Positions 28,591-40,487 of a DNA stretch of 64,000 bases are shown piece by piece; position 1 is the stretch's first letter, and every line of letters begins with the position of its first letter. Source of the DNA: Epilithonimonas zeae (GTDB taxonomy: Bacteria > Bacteroidota > Bacteroidia > Flavobacteriales > Weeksellaceae); the NCBI RefSeq assembly GCF_900141765.1, contig NZ_FSRK01000001.1, forward strand, positions 2,356,001-2,420,000. Direction: 5' to 3'. Made by a program: the position numbers and the translations under genes. Below the pieces are notes generated by a model. The model searched no databases, was not told the origin of the DNA, and worked only from the letters and a program-made list of their open reading frames with translations.

Positions 28591-30615
28591 TTATTTTGAT
28601 GAAATAAATTTATAATAAGCCACACCGTGCGCCGGAATATCCAGTGATAATACCTGATTCGTTGTATTGATTTTTGCAATATCCTTCTGTCTCCAGATAT
28701 CTCTTACGGTTTGGCGACCAGAAATCCCGAGCTGCCTAAAATCTTTGTAAGACATATCCACTTTTTCCCTTCCGAAATTGGCAAAAGCCACCGCTTTTCC
28801 GCCATCTTCAAGGTCTTTTACATAAATTTTCAATTCGCCAATGGTTTGAAGACAAACGCCCTGTTTTCCAAAAGCATCCTGATTTACGGCGATAACTTCA
28901 TCATTCGTTAAAAGATTTAAAGTAAAATCATCCAGTTTCTCAAGGTCGCAACCAATCAGTAATGGTGCTGAAAATATGCTCCAAAGGCTGATGTGTAGAT
29001 ACTGTTCGTCCGGTTTCAATCGGCTCTGATGTGGATTTCCCCAGCCTACGACACCTACCACCAACATATCCGGGTCGTTCCAGTTGCCGGGTTTTGCGTA
29101 AGAAGCGGCTTTATCCTGAGCCAAAGCAATATTTTTAACACTCGCCCAGGTATCGGTGATGTCATTGGTTGTTCGCCAGGATTGCGCGTCGGCATCATTC
29201 CCCCATTTCCATACATCGCCCATCCCGTATTGGCAAAGATTGTACACAATATCACGAGGCTGATTTTTTAATAAATCTCCCATTAATTTAAATGGCTTTA
29301 CGCCTTTATCCAAATCTCCTCCACCCTGAAAATTGAGGGAAGAAACTTTATTCGGGTCGTTATCGGGCAAACCGTCAATCACACCACCGTAACTGCACCA
29401 ATCGTATTTCAGATAATCGATTCCCCATTTGGCGTAGCTTTCTGCATCTTGCTTTTCGTAGCCGTAGCTTCCTGCGCAACCACCGCAAGTCCAAGGTCCG
29501 GGAGAGGAATAGATTCCTGCTTTCAGACCTTTTGAATGAAAGTAATCGGTTAATTCCTTCATATCCGGAAATTTTGAATTGGTCAGAATATAACCGTTTT
29601 CATCACGCATTTTCCCTTTGAAAGACGGGTCTTTTCCGTCTCTATTAAATTGCCACGAATCATCGATATTGATATAATTCCAGCCGTGGTTTACTAATCC
29701 TGATTTAACCAAAGCATCGGCAGCGCGTTTTACTTTATCGGTAGAAACTTCGTGTCCGAAACAGTTCCAGCTGTTCCATCCCATTGTTGGTGTCAAAGCT
29801 ATTTTGTCACCGCTTTCGATTCTTAATTTTTTAGAAACCGAGCCTTTAGCATTTTTAGCTGATAAAAGGACTTCATAGGTTCCTTTCGTATCTATTTTTC
29901 CGGTAATAATTCCGGTTTTGGAATCTATTGTCAAACCTTTCGGAAGATTTTTTGCTGTAAAAGTCATCGGTCTGTCACCCGTTGCTGCAACCCTGAACAA
30001 AAAAGGTGAGCTGGGACGAACGCCGTAAACGCCTGCTGAATTAATTTTTGGAGTTGCCACAGGTTTTGGTGTCAAAATATAAGGTACTGATGAAATCGGG
30101 TTAAATGTTATCAGTTTTGCACCTTCCGCTGTTTCAAATTTGGCATCTGCCCAATCGGCGTGGTCATAATAAGGTCCGTTTCCGCCGTCTGTTACGACTA
30201 ATTCTAATTGTTTTACACCTTCCAGCGAAACGGAAACAAGCTTTGCTTTATCCCCTAATTTCATTACCCCGCTTGACCAAAGTTTTTTGTTGTCGCCGTA
30301 AATTTCAAATTCGGCAGCGGGATTTTGACCTTTGATTTCATCATCCATCCCCACCATTGCGGAAAAGTTTTTTGCTTTGCCATTTAATTTAATCAATAAA
30401 GAACTTTCTGCGTGTGTTCCGAAGCCTCTTTTGAAAACATCGCCGGCAATGGTTATAGATTTTCCGTCTACCGAAGTATTAATGCCCGGTTTTCCGTATC
30501 CCTGTGTTGCCACGCTTAAATCCAACTGGTCTAACCAAACGGTTGACTGCGCCTTAGAAATATTTCCCGACAACAAAAATGTTATAGCAATTAAAAGTAT
30601 TTTCGTCTTCAACAT
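28591..30615 (-). CDS. GH27 alpha-galactosidase / beta-L-arabinopyranosidase with NPCBM domain
   Basis: A 674-residue secreted enzyme (signal MLKTKILLIAITFLLSGNISKAQ). An NPCBM-type galactose-binding domain (about 25-165, GFGTHAESSLLI) precedes an Ig-like putative linker domain (about 185-265), then the GH27 barrel starting TPTMGWNSWNCFG. The nucleophile Asp is in YLKYDWCSYGG and the acid/base Asp in WRTTNDITDTW. A C-terminal beta domain ends the protein. In this locus it would remove terminal alpha-galactose or beta-L-arabinopyranose from side chains. It starts 17 bp downstream of copy 3 of the GH43 group. Confidence 0.92.
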   Translation of the reverse strand: MLKTKILLIAITFLLSGNISKAQSTVWLDQLDLSVATQGYGKPGINTSVDGKSITIAGDVFKRGFGTHAESSLLIKLNGKAKNFSAMVGMDDEIKGQNPAAEFEIYGDNKKLWSSGVMKLGDKAKLVSVSLEGVKQLELVVTDGGNGPYYDHADWADAKFETAEGAKLITFNPISSVPYILTPKPVATPKINSAGVYGVRPSSPFLFRVAATGDRPMTFTAKNLPKGLTIDSKTGIITGKIDTKGTYEVLLSAKNAKGSVSKKLRIESGDKIALTPTMGWNSWNCFGHEVSTDKVKRAADALVKSGLVNHGWNYINIDDSWQFNRDGKDPSFKGKMRDENGYILTNSKFPDMKELTDYFHSKGLKAGIYSSPGPWTCGGCAGSYGYEKQDAESYAKWGIDYLKYDWCSYGGVIDGLPDNDPNKVSSLNFQGGGDLDKGVKPFKLMGDLLKNQPRDIVYNLCQYGMGDVWKWGNDADAQSWRTTNDITDTWASVKNIALAQDKAASYAKPGNWNDPDMLVVGVVGWGNPHQSRLKPDEQYLHISLWSIFSAPLLIGCDLEKLDDFTLNLLTNDEVIAVNQDAFGKQGVCLQTIGELKIYVKDLEDGGKAVAFANFGREKVDMSYKDFRQLGISGRQTVRDIWRQKDIAKINTTNQVLSLDIPAHGVAYYKFISSK

Positions 30616-30632
30616 AATTTAAAAATTTGGAT

Positions 30633-32018
30633 TTAATTAAATTTCCACCAATCAAAATAGAAAAGGTCTTTTTCTCCCTTAAAAACAAAATATAAATCGT
30701 GAACGCCTTTGATAGTTTTCACAGGAGTGTTGATGGTTTTAAAAATATCACCTTCCGCTTTTCCTGTCACTTTTACAGTTCCTAAAACTGGTCCGTCTAG
30801 TGCATCTGTGCGGATTTCAATCGTTCCGCCGTACATTGAAGCAACAGAAACGTCTATGGATTTCGTTCCTTTGGAAAAATCCACACCCTGAACTTTTAGA
30901 TAATCTCCGTTGTTGATAGATGAAACCACCAATCGGTCGGTAATTTTTTTGCCGGTATCGTAAGGATTATTTCTTTCCCACTCGGTCTTTTTTTCTGTTT
31001 TTAAGCCTTCACTATAAGCAATCGTCTCCGCTTCTACCTTCTCATAAGGGTTTAATGTTGCAATTCTTTTTACGCCTTCAGGATTCCAAAAAGGCAATTT
31101 TTGAATGGTACCATCGGTATTGTACATCAATTCGCTCACACAAATGGAACGGCGCTCGTAATGTTTGCTTATGGTTTGTTTTCCAAGATTGTAATTGAAA
31201 CCAAAAACGTAAGATTTTCCTTTGTAGTCAATAATTCCCGGATGATTTCCGTTGGAACGTTTGTCGCTGTCCATAATCATTCCTTTGTATTCCCACGGAC
31301 CGGTTGCCGATTTGCCCATTGCATAGCCAATTCCTTCCGGACAGCACGTTGAGGCATACGCCATATAATAATTCCCGTTGCGTTTCCACGCCCAAGGACC
31401 TTCCTGATAATGAAATGGGTCTGGCGAACCTTTGACTTTGGCAATCGAAGGATCTTTCACGATTGGTCCGTCAACAGAAATCATATCTTTATTAAGCTTT
31501 ACGTACCATAAATTGGGATTTCCCCAGTACAGATAAGCTTGTCCGTCATCATCAATGAGAACAGTCGGATCAATATCGTCACTCGAATTTTTCACAAGCG
31601 GTTTTCCGATTGGGTCTTTGAACGGACCATACGGACTGTCTGCTACCAAGACACCGATTCCTCTCTGTCCGGGCATCGGGCAATACATATAAAACTTGCC
31701 GTTTCTTTCTATGACTTGTGGAGCCCACGCTCCGTTTTCCGGGTCTGTCCATTTGAAATCTTTTAAGGAAGCCACAACGCCGTGGTCTGTCCAGTTGACC
31801 ATATCGGTCGAAGTGTACAACAGCCAGTCTTTCATTTTAAATCCGAACGCATCATCTTCGTCGTGACTGGTGTACAGAAAAACGGTGTCTTTGTAAACCA
31901 TTGGCGCAGGATCAGCCGTAAATTTGGTCTGAATGATGGGATTCTGGGCAGACAGCGAAAATCCTGTCAGCATCAACCCAATATTTAAAGTATATTTTAA
32001 AACTGTTTTCTTAATCAT
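30633..32018 (-). CDS. GH43 arabinoxylan arabinofuranosidase-like with CBM6, copy 3
   Basis: A 461-residue secreted GH43 with signal MIKKTVLKYTLNIGLMLTGFSLSAQ. The acidic triad appears in [23 protein letters not shown] and YQEGPWAWKR, and a CBM6-like domain occupies about 325-460. It shares the N-terminal signature NPIIQT ... YTSHDEDDA with copy 1. It lies between a fourth GH43 (32037) and GH27 in the same run of genes. The exact bond cut (O-2, O-3 or doubly substituted xylose) cannot be told from sequence by eye. Confidence 0.88.
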   Translation of the reverse strand: MIKKTVLKYTLNIGLMLTGFSLSAQNPIIQTKFTADPAPMVYKDTVFLYTSHDEDDAFGFKMKDWLLYTSTDMVNWTDHGVVASLKDFKWTDPENGAWAPQVIERNGKFYMYCPMPGQRGIGVLVADSPYGPFKDPIGKPLVKNSSDDIDPTVLIDDDGQAYLYWGNPNLWYVKLNKDMISVDGPIVKDPSIAKVKGSPDPFHYQEGPWAWKRNGNYYMAYASTCCPEGIGYAMGKSATGPWEYKGMIMDSDKRSNGNHPGIIDYKGKSYVFGFNYNLGKQTISKHYERRSICVSELMYNTDGTIQKLPFWNPEGVKRIATLNPYEKVEAETIAYSEGLKTEKKTEWERNNPYDTGKKITDRLVVSSINNGDYLKVQGVDFSKGTKSIDVSVASMYGGTIEIRTDALDGPVLGTVKVTGKAEGDIFKTINTPVKTIKGVHDLYFVFKGEKDLFYFDWWKFN

Positions 32019-32036
32019 AATCAGTTTTTTTTGAAT

Positions 32037-33188
32037 TTAATATTTAATGATTTGTTCTGTCCAGGTTGGTCCATCGATGTAAAACATTCCGTCTCTGTAA
32101 TGTACCGGCTCGATTCCCATTTGTGGTCCTGATTCCCAAGGCTGGAAAGTCTGACTGTACGGATAAGGTCTTTTTTCGTACATAAAATAGTGGCAGGAAT
32201 TCCAGAGATTTCCGTCGGGACCGATGAACAAAGCGTTGTGTCCTGTTTCCTGATAAGGATCTTCGGTATCGGTAAAGAAAAGATTCTCGTAGCCGTTTTC
32301 TTTTGCCATTTCGGTTCGATAACCTTTTTTTCGAGTTCCGAAAATTGGTTCAGGCGATGCCAGTTCCCAAGGTCCTAAAGGCGATTTTGATTTTAATAAA
32401 CCCACTTCGTAACCTCTTGTCCAAGTCGAGAAAAACATAAAGTAAGTTCCTTCTTTTTTGATGACAAAAGGTCCTTCGATTCCGCCAACCATCCATTCCG
32501 GCCAGCCTGGTTGTTTTTTGTCGAGAAATTTTTGAATAGGTGTGGTCAATTTTCCTGTTTTCAAATCAATTTTAGCCTGAAAAAGTCCGTTGCCACTGCA
32601 ATATAAATAAACCTGTCCGTCTTCGTCTTCAAACAATGTTGAATCATTATTATACTGAGGTGTCAGAGGACCGTTGACTAATTTGTAAGGACCGGTCACT
32701 TTATCCGCTGAAAACAACCAAACGCTGTGCGTTGCCATTCCTTTCGGTTCTTCTTTGGTAACTTTTCCGCTGTTTACGGTCAACCAATATTTTCCTTGAA
32801 TAAAGTGGATTTCGGGAGCCCAGAATCTTCCGTTGTAAGGAGTGTCTTTCGGAAGTTTTTTAGCATCAATGATAAAAGAATGCTGTTTCCAGTTGATTAA
32901 ATCTTTCGAAACCAACATTCGGACGCCTGGATTTGGACCTGTCCAAACCGGGTTGGAGGTTCCCACACAATACCACAAATCATCAACTTTAATAATGAAA
33001 TGATCGCGCATCGAAATGGCGGAATCTCTTGTTATAGGATTGGTGTAGCGAAATTCTTTCTGTAATGAATTTTTGCTTTTTTCAGTCTGAGCAAACGCAT
33101 TATTCAAAGTAAAAATGAATAATGAAAATGCCACAATATTTTTTAAAATCTTAATCAATTTAATTTTATTTTTTATACGGACTTTCAT
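32037..33188 (-). CDS. GH43-like glycosidase, shorter single-domain type
   Basis: A 383-residue secreted protein (MKVRIKNKIKLIKILKNIVA ... NAFAQ signal). It has the five-bladed propeller pattern of clan GH-F: GVRMLVSKDLINWKQH, RFWAPEIHFIQGKYWL, STLFEDEDGQVYLY and GGIEGPFVIKKEGTYFMF, with the acidic residues expected for GH43. No CBM6 is seen. It is distinct from the three paralogues nearby. The start overlaps the upstream GH115 stop by 23 bp, so translation may be coupled. Arabinofuranosidase, exo-arabinanase or beta-galactosidase activity are all possible. Confidence 0.78.
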   Translation of the reverse strand: MKVRIKNKIKLIKILKNIVAFSLFIFTLNNAFAQTEKSKNSLQKEFRYTNPITRDSAISMRDHFIIKVDDLWYCVGTSNPVWTGPNPGVRMLVSKDLINWKQHSFIIDAKKLPKDTPYNGRFWAPEIHFIQGKYWLTVNSGKVTKEEPKGMATHSVWLFSADKVTGPYKLVNGPLTPQYNNDSTLFEDEDGQVYLYCSGNGLFQAKIDLKTGKLTTPIQKFLDKKQPGWPEWMVGGIEGPFVIKKEGTYFMFFSTWTRGYEVGLLKSKSPLGPWELASPEPIFGTRKKGYRTEMAKENGYENLFFTDTEDPYQETGHNALFIGPDGNLWNSCHYFMYEKRPYPYSQTFQPWESGPQMGIEPVHYRDGMFYIDGPTWTEQIIKY

Positions 33189-35727
33189 CCATTTTCAAAT
33201 ACGTTTCTTCATAACCTCCGTTATCTACAACTACTTTGTACAAGACAATTCCGGGATCCAAAGGTTCAATCGTCAATGTATAGTTACCATTTTGATTTGT
33301 CGGAAGTTTGAATGTTTCTACTTTTTCCACCAATCTCGCCGCAGCTGCAGGATACATTTTAGTATAATTATTTGCCCAAGTTAAATCCCGATTGATGCCG
33401 ATGGTTTTTGAATCATTTTTATCAATATACGTTTTGATGTTGTGACCGCCTTTTTTGAACGGAAGCGTAGAATCAAAGAAGAAATGAACTTTTATAGAGG
33501 TAGGATTATTCTTTAATTTAAACTGATAATTGATGAAAGCTCCTTCTGTTTTCTGTGTGTAAGGCATCAAAGCAATTCCGGAAAGCGTTCTTCCCAAGTC
33601 GGGAATGACTGTCCATTTTGTATCCTTTGAATTTTTATTTTCAAAGAAATGTTCGGCTTCCATCGCAACCACGCCATTCTTTTCTTCGAAAATATAACCT
33701 CCGGTTTTTGCTTCTTCAGGTGTGATTCTGTAAACCGTTGGCTTTATGTTTCCTTCTTTCGGCTCGTCCCAGGATTTATAACCTATATGTGTTTGGTCCA
33801 TCATATGATTCCACTTTCCACCGGAGATATTCAGGTTGTAATCTTCGGTATATTCTGCATCTCTTGCGAAACATTCATCGGCGTAATCTGCCCAATAATT
33901 GGCTTTTAGGTTTTTTTCGTCTGCCAATTTATGATTCATAGCGACTGCATAATACATATCGTACAGATTTGCCATTGCACGAACGGGATGCAAAACGATA
34001 TGTTTGTAAGTGTCTTTATAAGCTTCATCTAAAGTCAAAAACTGTCTCAAAGCTCTTGTTTCCAAAGCCAAATACGAATCTCTCACCTGCAAAAATTCGC
34101 CGCTTTGAAGATTGTAAGTTTTATGGTTCATCATTTCTGCGGAAACCCTTGAATTATATTTACAATACAGATTGATGATTTCTGCAATTTCTTTTGCATT
34201 GGTCTTTCCAAAATGTTCTTCTGCAAACTTTACAGTATAATTTTCAAGATTATCCTGGGTAAAAGAAGTCGGATTCCAAGCCATATTCAGGAAGAAATCC
34301 TTTGGATATTCGTTGGGTTTTAAATCTCCTACATTCAGAATCCAGATTTTATCGACGCCATAATTATAAGTCAGCTGCAGCTGTTCCCACATATGCGGAA
34401 TCTGCGTCATATTCAGCCATTGATACGCTCTTGGCGCACCGTGCAAGTCGACGTGGTAATACATTCCGTAACCGCCGAGATGTTTTTTGGCATCTAGATA
34501 TGGAAGCCTGCGGACATTTCCCCAATTGTCGTCACACAACAAAATCGTCATATCATCCGGAACTTTCATTCCTTGGTCGTAATAATCAAGAACTTCGCTG
34601 TACAAAGCCCAAAGCTGAGGTGTTTCTTTTGCAGGTTTTTGGGTTACTTTTTCAATGATTTTTCGCTGGTCCTGCATAATTTTCTCAAGCAATTTAAAAT
34701 TGGCTTCTGCACTTCCCAAATCGCTCATCGGTTCGTCGCCGTCGCCACGCATTCCCATCGTTACGAGATTGTCGTAATTTTTATTTCGGTTAAAACCATC
34801 CTCCCAGAATTTCAGAAGCGCATCTTTGTTGGTGTGGTAATTCCATTCGCCGTTTCCGTATTCTTTGCGGTGATTTCCCCATTCTTTCTGGGCACGCATC
34901 ATCGGTTCGTGGTGCGAAGTTCCCATCACGATTCCGTATTCATCAGCAACTTTCGGGTTGAGCGGGTCGTCTTCGTTGAAGGCTTTTCCCCACATTGCAG
35001 GCCAGAGATAATTGGCTCTGAGACGAAGCAAAAGCTCAAACATATTCTCATACATCTTGCTGTTGATGTCTCCGAATTTGGTTCTTGCCCACGTTCCGAA
35101 AGCAGGTTCTTCATCATTAATAAAAATCCCACGGTATTTTACTTTGGGCTCACCTGAAGCAAAATATCCCGGAATTACGTATGCCGAAGAACGTTTTTTT
35201 ACCGGAACATCATTCCAGTAATACCACGGAGAAACCCCTAATTGTTTTGATAATTCATAGATTCCGTAAATCGTTCCTCTCCTGTCGCTTCCGGCGATGA
35301 TGAGCTGTTTTTTGGATTTGGATTTTGAATTTTCTACGGTTGTAATGACAAAAATTTCCCACTTTCCTTTCAAATCTTTGGCATTGATTTTTTTTGAGGA
35401 AATCAATTTATCAATCTGCTTGCTGGTTCCAACTGTTCCGATGTTGATTTCAAATTCGCCGGAAGTTTCTGTGGCGAATAGATTCGGTAGTTTTCCCGTT
35501 ACTTTATGAATATCGTTCTGTAAATCTTTTGCAGCACGAATGACGGCAACATTTTCTGATGGGTCATAAAATAAATCGGCAACCTTTCCTTCTTTTGAAA
35601 CAATAGGGAATCCTTTATCATCTGAAATGATATTTTCCGTGATTCCTGAGGTTTGCTGGGCAAAAGTTCTTGCTGCAAAAAACAGAAACAGGATGAATAG
35701 TTGGTTATTTATCTGACGGTTTTTCAT
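33166..35727 (-). CDS. GH115 alpha-glucuronidase, copy B
   Basis: An 853-residue secreted GH115 (signal MKNRQINNQLFILFLFFAARTFAQ). It shares with copy A the segments GTIYGIYELSKQLGVSPWYY, RGIFINDEEPAFGTWA, MGTSHHEPMMRAQ, DDNWGNVRRLP and WNPTSF. A C-terminal beta domain ends with GIVLYKVVVDNGG ... TYLK, like the copy A end. Released methylglucuronate fits the uronate import and catabolic genes at 46.7-53.2 kb. It lies 9 bp after GH31 and overlaps the following GH43 by 23 bp. Confidence 0.92.
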   Translation of the reverse strand: MKNRQINNQLFILFLFFAARTFAQQTSGITENIISDDKGFPIVSKEGKVADLFYDPSENVAVIRAAKDLQNDIHKVTGKLPNLFATETSGEFEINIGTVGTSKQIDKLISSKKINAKDLKGKWEIFVITTVENSKSKSKKQLIIAGSDRRGTIYGIYELSKQLGVSPWYYWNDVPVKKRSSAYVIPGYFASGEPKVKYRGIFINDEEPAFGTWARTKFGDINSKMYENMFELLLRLRANYLWPAMWGKAFNEDDPLNPKVADEYGIVMGTSHHEPMMRAQKEWGNHRKEYGNGEWNYHTNKDALLKFWEDGFNRNKNYDNLVTMGMRGDGDEPMSDLGSAEANFKLLEKIMQDQRKIIEKVTQKPAKETPQLWALYSEVLDYYDQGMKVPDDMTILLCDDNWGNVRRLPYLDAKKHLGGYGMYYHVDLHGAPRAYQWLNMTQIPHMWEQLQLTYNYGVDKIWILNVGDLKPNEYPKDFFLNMAWNPTSFTQDNLENYTVKFAEEHFGKTNAKEIAEIINLYCKYNSRVSAEMMNHKTYNLQSGEFLQVRDSYLALETRALRQFLTLDEAYKDTYKHIVLHPVRAMANLYDMYYAVAMNHKLADEKNLKANYWADYADECFARDAEYTEDYNLNISGGKWNHMMDQTHIGYKSWDEPKEGNIKPTVYRITPEEAKTGGYIFEEKNGVVAMEAEHFFENKNSKDTKWTVIPDLGRTLSGIALMPYTQKTEGAFINYQFKLKNNPTSIKVHFFFDSTLPFKKGGHNIKTYIDKNDSKTIGINRDLTWANNYTKMYPAAAARLVEKVETFKLPTNQNGNYTLTIEPLDPGIVLYKVVVDNGGYEETYLKMDESPYKK

Positions 35728-35736
35728 TAGTAAGTT

Positions 35737-38184
35737 TTATAATTTGAAATCTACAGTCACTTTCTTTCCTGAATAACTCACCGATTTCTGCTGTCCATCA
35801 GGAAGAACTACAATAAAATTCCGTTTATCAATCATTCCTTTAAAATTTCCTTTTCGGGAATCTATCGTTAAGGTTTTTGATTTTTCGTTCCAGTGGAAAG
35901 GGATTTCGGTATAGTCTCCTTTTTCGTAATTGTAATTATCGAATTCGTCTTCGTATAAGATAAAATCTGCGTCAGTTCCCGGATAGATTTTTACGGTAAG
36001 ATTATCCCATTTTTTCTCGGTAGCATATTGTACATCTGGGCCGAACGGAATAATACTTCCCGCTTTAACATATAATGGAATGCTTTGAAGATTAACGGAT
36101 TTTTCAATTTCCTGACCGCCTTTGTATTTTTCATTCGTCCAGAAATCAAACCAGTCTGAACCTGCGGGAAGGTAAACTTTAACGGTTTTATTTTGTGTAA
36201 AATCTATATTGGAAAGCGAATTTTCTTTTTTGGTAGCATCGGTTTTACTCCAGCCTTCATTTTCATCGGTTTTTACTATTTTTTCGGGGGTATATTGAGC
36301 ATTTAGAACAGGCGCAACTAAGAATGATTTACCGAAAAGATATTCATTGTTAATATCCCAGGTTTTTTGGTCTGATGAAAAATCCATCGAAAGTGCCCTC
36401 AAAAAACTCGAATTATTTTTAGAAACATCCCAAGAAATGGAATAAATGTAGGGCAACATACTGTAACGAAGGTTGATGAATTTCTCTATTACATCATAGA
36501 CTACATCTCCTTTTTTCCCAAACTGATAAATTTCCCTCGGAACATCGGTTCCGTGCGAACGCATCATTGGTGTGAAAGTGCCGTATTGCAACCAGCGAAC
36601 GTACAATTCCTGAAACATCGGATCTTTGGCACCTCCGTTTCTTTTATAAATACCGGCAAAGAAACCGCCGATATCAGAGTTGAAATTCGGATTTCCTGTG
36701 AGGCTGAAATTTAAACCTGCCGGAACCTGATTGCGCAACATTTCCCACGAAGAGTTGACATCGCCCGACCACGTATTAGCTGCGTATCTTTGCTGTCCTG
36801 CAAAAGCCGACCGTGTTAAAATAAAAACTCTTTTATCACTCGTAGTTTCACGCTGATGGTCGTAAACGCCACCAACCGTCATCAGTGGGTATGCATTTCT
36901 AACTTTTCGAAATGAGCCGAGGTACGTTTTGGTATCCAAATCTTCCGGTTTTTGGCTGAGATGGTCGGGTTCCGTAGAATCCATCCACCAAGTATCGGCA
37001 CCTAGACTGAAAACGCCTTTGTTGAGATATTTCCAGTAAATATTTCTGGCTTCGGGATTGTAAGCATCGTAAACGCGGACTCCGGAAGGATAATTCATAT
37101 CGGGTGGCCAGACTTCTCTGCCAGATTCCGGCCAGGTTTTGAAATTGAACAGCATTCCTTTTTTGTCCATTTCACGGTACGGGTTCGTCATCGGACCAAA
37201 TGACGACCAAATGGAAACGGAAAGATGCGCATTCATATCGTGGATATCCTGTATCATTTTTTTGGCATCAGGAAAATCGGGGCTGATAAAATCCATCGCA
37301 TTCCACTGGTAATTGTTGCCCCAATACTGCCAATCCTGGATAATTCCGTCCAAAGGAACTTTCAAATCACGGTATTTTTTAACGACATCCACCAATTCTT
37401 CCTGACTTTTATAGCGTTCCTTGCTCTGCCAGAAACCATAAGTCCATAAAGGAATCATCGGCACTTTTCCCGTCAGGTTTCGTATTCCAGCAACTACACC
37501 ATCCGCATTTTTTCCGTAGATAAAATAATAATCCACACCTTCCCCAACTTCCGATGAGAATGATGTTTTGTCTGGTTTATCGGTAAATTGTGTCGGAGAA
37601 TAGTTATCCCAGAAAACGCCATAACCTTTTACAGTCTGAAAAAACGGCACAAAATCCCAAGTGTTATTCTGAATCATTTTTACATCCGTATTTCGCTGGG
37701 ACATTTTACCATTCTGTAAAATTCCTAAGCCGTAGATGGGTTCGTCTTTTTCCAGCTGAAAAGACTGTGTCACCGAATAAGTAGGGTTTCCAGCATCATT
37801 AAAGGGTTTGAAATCACTTCCTATTTCCTTTAAAAGTTCTTTTCCTGAGGATGAATTGTAAGTGATTTTACCATTTTTAGCATCAATGAAAATATTTAAA
37901 TCATTTGTTTTTAATGAAATAATATGATTGTTTTCTGAAACTGAAAATTTAGTTTTCTGTTCTTTTTTGATTACTGACAGACTGTTTTTGACAAATGATT
38001 TTCCGGCGGGATATTTAATAATTCTAATCGTATTTTCTCCATACAATTTCACTTCAACATTCATATTATCATTAGAAAACTTCAATCCTGAATCTGTCTT
38101 CTGATAAGATTGCGCAACAATATTTCCCGATACAATAACGACCGTGATAATAAGTGCTTTTATTTTTATTCTGTTGAAATTCAT
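35737..38184 (-). CDS. GH31 alpha-xylosidase/alpha-glucosidase
   Basis: An 815-residue secreted GH31 (signal up to SGNIVAQ). The catalytic barrel has GIIQDWQYWG, the nucleophile motif DTWWMDSTEPD and the acid/base stretch RSAFAGQQRYAANTWSGD. Plain GH31 N- and C-terminal beta domains flank it; no PA14 insert is seen. The WWMDSTEPD form is common in alpha-xylosidases. In this locus it may remove alpha-D-xylose from complex xylan side chains, or act on xyloglucan oligosaccharides. Confidence 0.9.
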   Translation of the reverse strand: MNFNRIKIKALIITVVIVSGNIVAQSYQKTDSGLKFSNDNMNVEVKLYGENTIRIIKYPAGKSFVKNSLSVIKKEQKTKFSVSENNHIISLKTNDLNIFIDAKNGKITYNSSSGKELLKEIGSDFKPFNDAGNPTYSVTQSFQLEKDEPIYGLGILQNGKMSQRNTDVKMIQNNTWDFVPFFQTVKGYGVFWDNYSPTQFTDKPDKTSFSSEVGEGVDYYFIYGKNADGVVAGIRNLTGKVPMIPLWTYGFWQSKERYKSQEELVDVVKKYRDLKVPLDGIIQDWQYWGNNYQWNAMDFISPDFPDAKKMIQDIHDMNAHLSVSIWSSFGPMTNPYREMDKKGMLFNFKTWPESGREVWPPDMNYPSGVRVYDAYNPEARNIYWKYLNKGVFSLGADTWWMDSTEPDHLSQKPEDLDTKTYLGSFRKVRNAYPLMTVGGVYDHQRETTSDKRVFILTRSAFAGQQRYAANTWSGDVNSSWEMLRNQVPAGLNFSLTGNPNFNSDIGGFFAGIYKRNGGAKDPMFQELYVRWLQYGTFTPMMRSHGTDVPREIYQFGKKGDVVYDVIEKFINLRYSMLPYIYSISWDVSKNNSSFLRALSMDFSSDQKTWDINNEYLFGKSFLVAPVLNAQYTPEKIVKTDENEGWSKTDATKKENSLSNIDFTQNKTVKVYLPAGSDWFDFWTNEKYKGGQEIEKSVNLQSIPLYVKAGSIIPFGPDVQYATEKKWDNLTVKIYPGTDADFILYEDEFDNYNYEKGDYTEIPFHWNEKSKTLTIDSRKGNFKGMIDKRNFIVVLPDGQQKSVSYSGKKVTVDFKL

Positions 38185-38233
38185 TGTACAGGGATTTTAG
38201 AGTTGAACATTAACAGTCTGTTAGGATTACATT

Positions 38234-40168
<1,935 letters not shown>

Positions 40169-40170
40169 TT

Positions 40171-40189
40171 ATTTGTGATTTTTACACTT
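40171..40189 (-). promoter_or_regulatory. Candidate operator just before the CE1 start
   Basis: Minus-strand AAGTGTAAAAATCACAAAT keeps AAGTGT-N7-ACA but has ACAAAT in place of ACATTT. It lies 9 bp from the ATG, so here binding would act downstream of the promoter. It is the weakest site of the set. Confidence 0.4.
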
Positions 40190-40359
40190 ATTAATTTAGA
40201 CAAAAAAATAAGACCGACAAGGGTTTTATCTTTTTTACATTTTTAATGTTAATTATCATTGCCGTAATTAACAGGTCGCCTCTACGAGGCTTTGGGGTTT
40301 TAACAATTATTTGCTATTAACAGGATTCTCCTATGGAGCAATAATCCTAATTTATTTTA

Positions 40360-40469
40360 ACAGCGAATCTCTCGCAGCCCGACTTGAGCGGAAATCCTTT
40401 TTTGCTTGTACTCTAGTTCTATTTAATCTCTGCAAAAAAGATTGAGAGCGGAAGGCGGATAAAGCTTCC
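40360..40469. repeat. Dispersed intergenic element, copy 2
   Basis: Same ends as 8741-8836 (CAGCGAAT, CGCAGCCCGACTTGAGCGGA, GCGGAAGGCGGATAAAGCT). The central inverted repeat CTTTTTTGC/GCAAAAAAG encloses about 25 nt with no similarity to the core of copy 1. No coding potential. Confidence 0.6.
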
Positions 40470-40487
40470 CAAATTATTCAACTCTAA

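Noticed and set aside
34573-35157. A plus-strand open frame of 194 codons opposite GH115 copy B
   Set aside because: Antisense to a strongly supported GH115; hydrophobic stretches are an effect of reading the complement.
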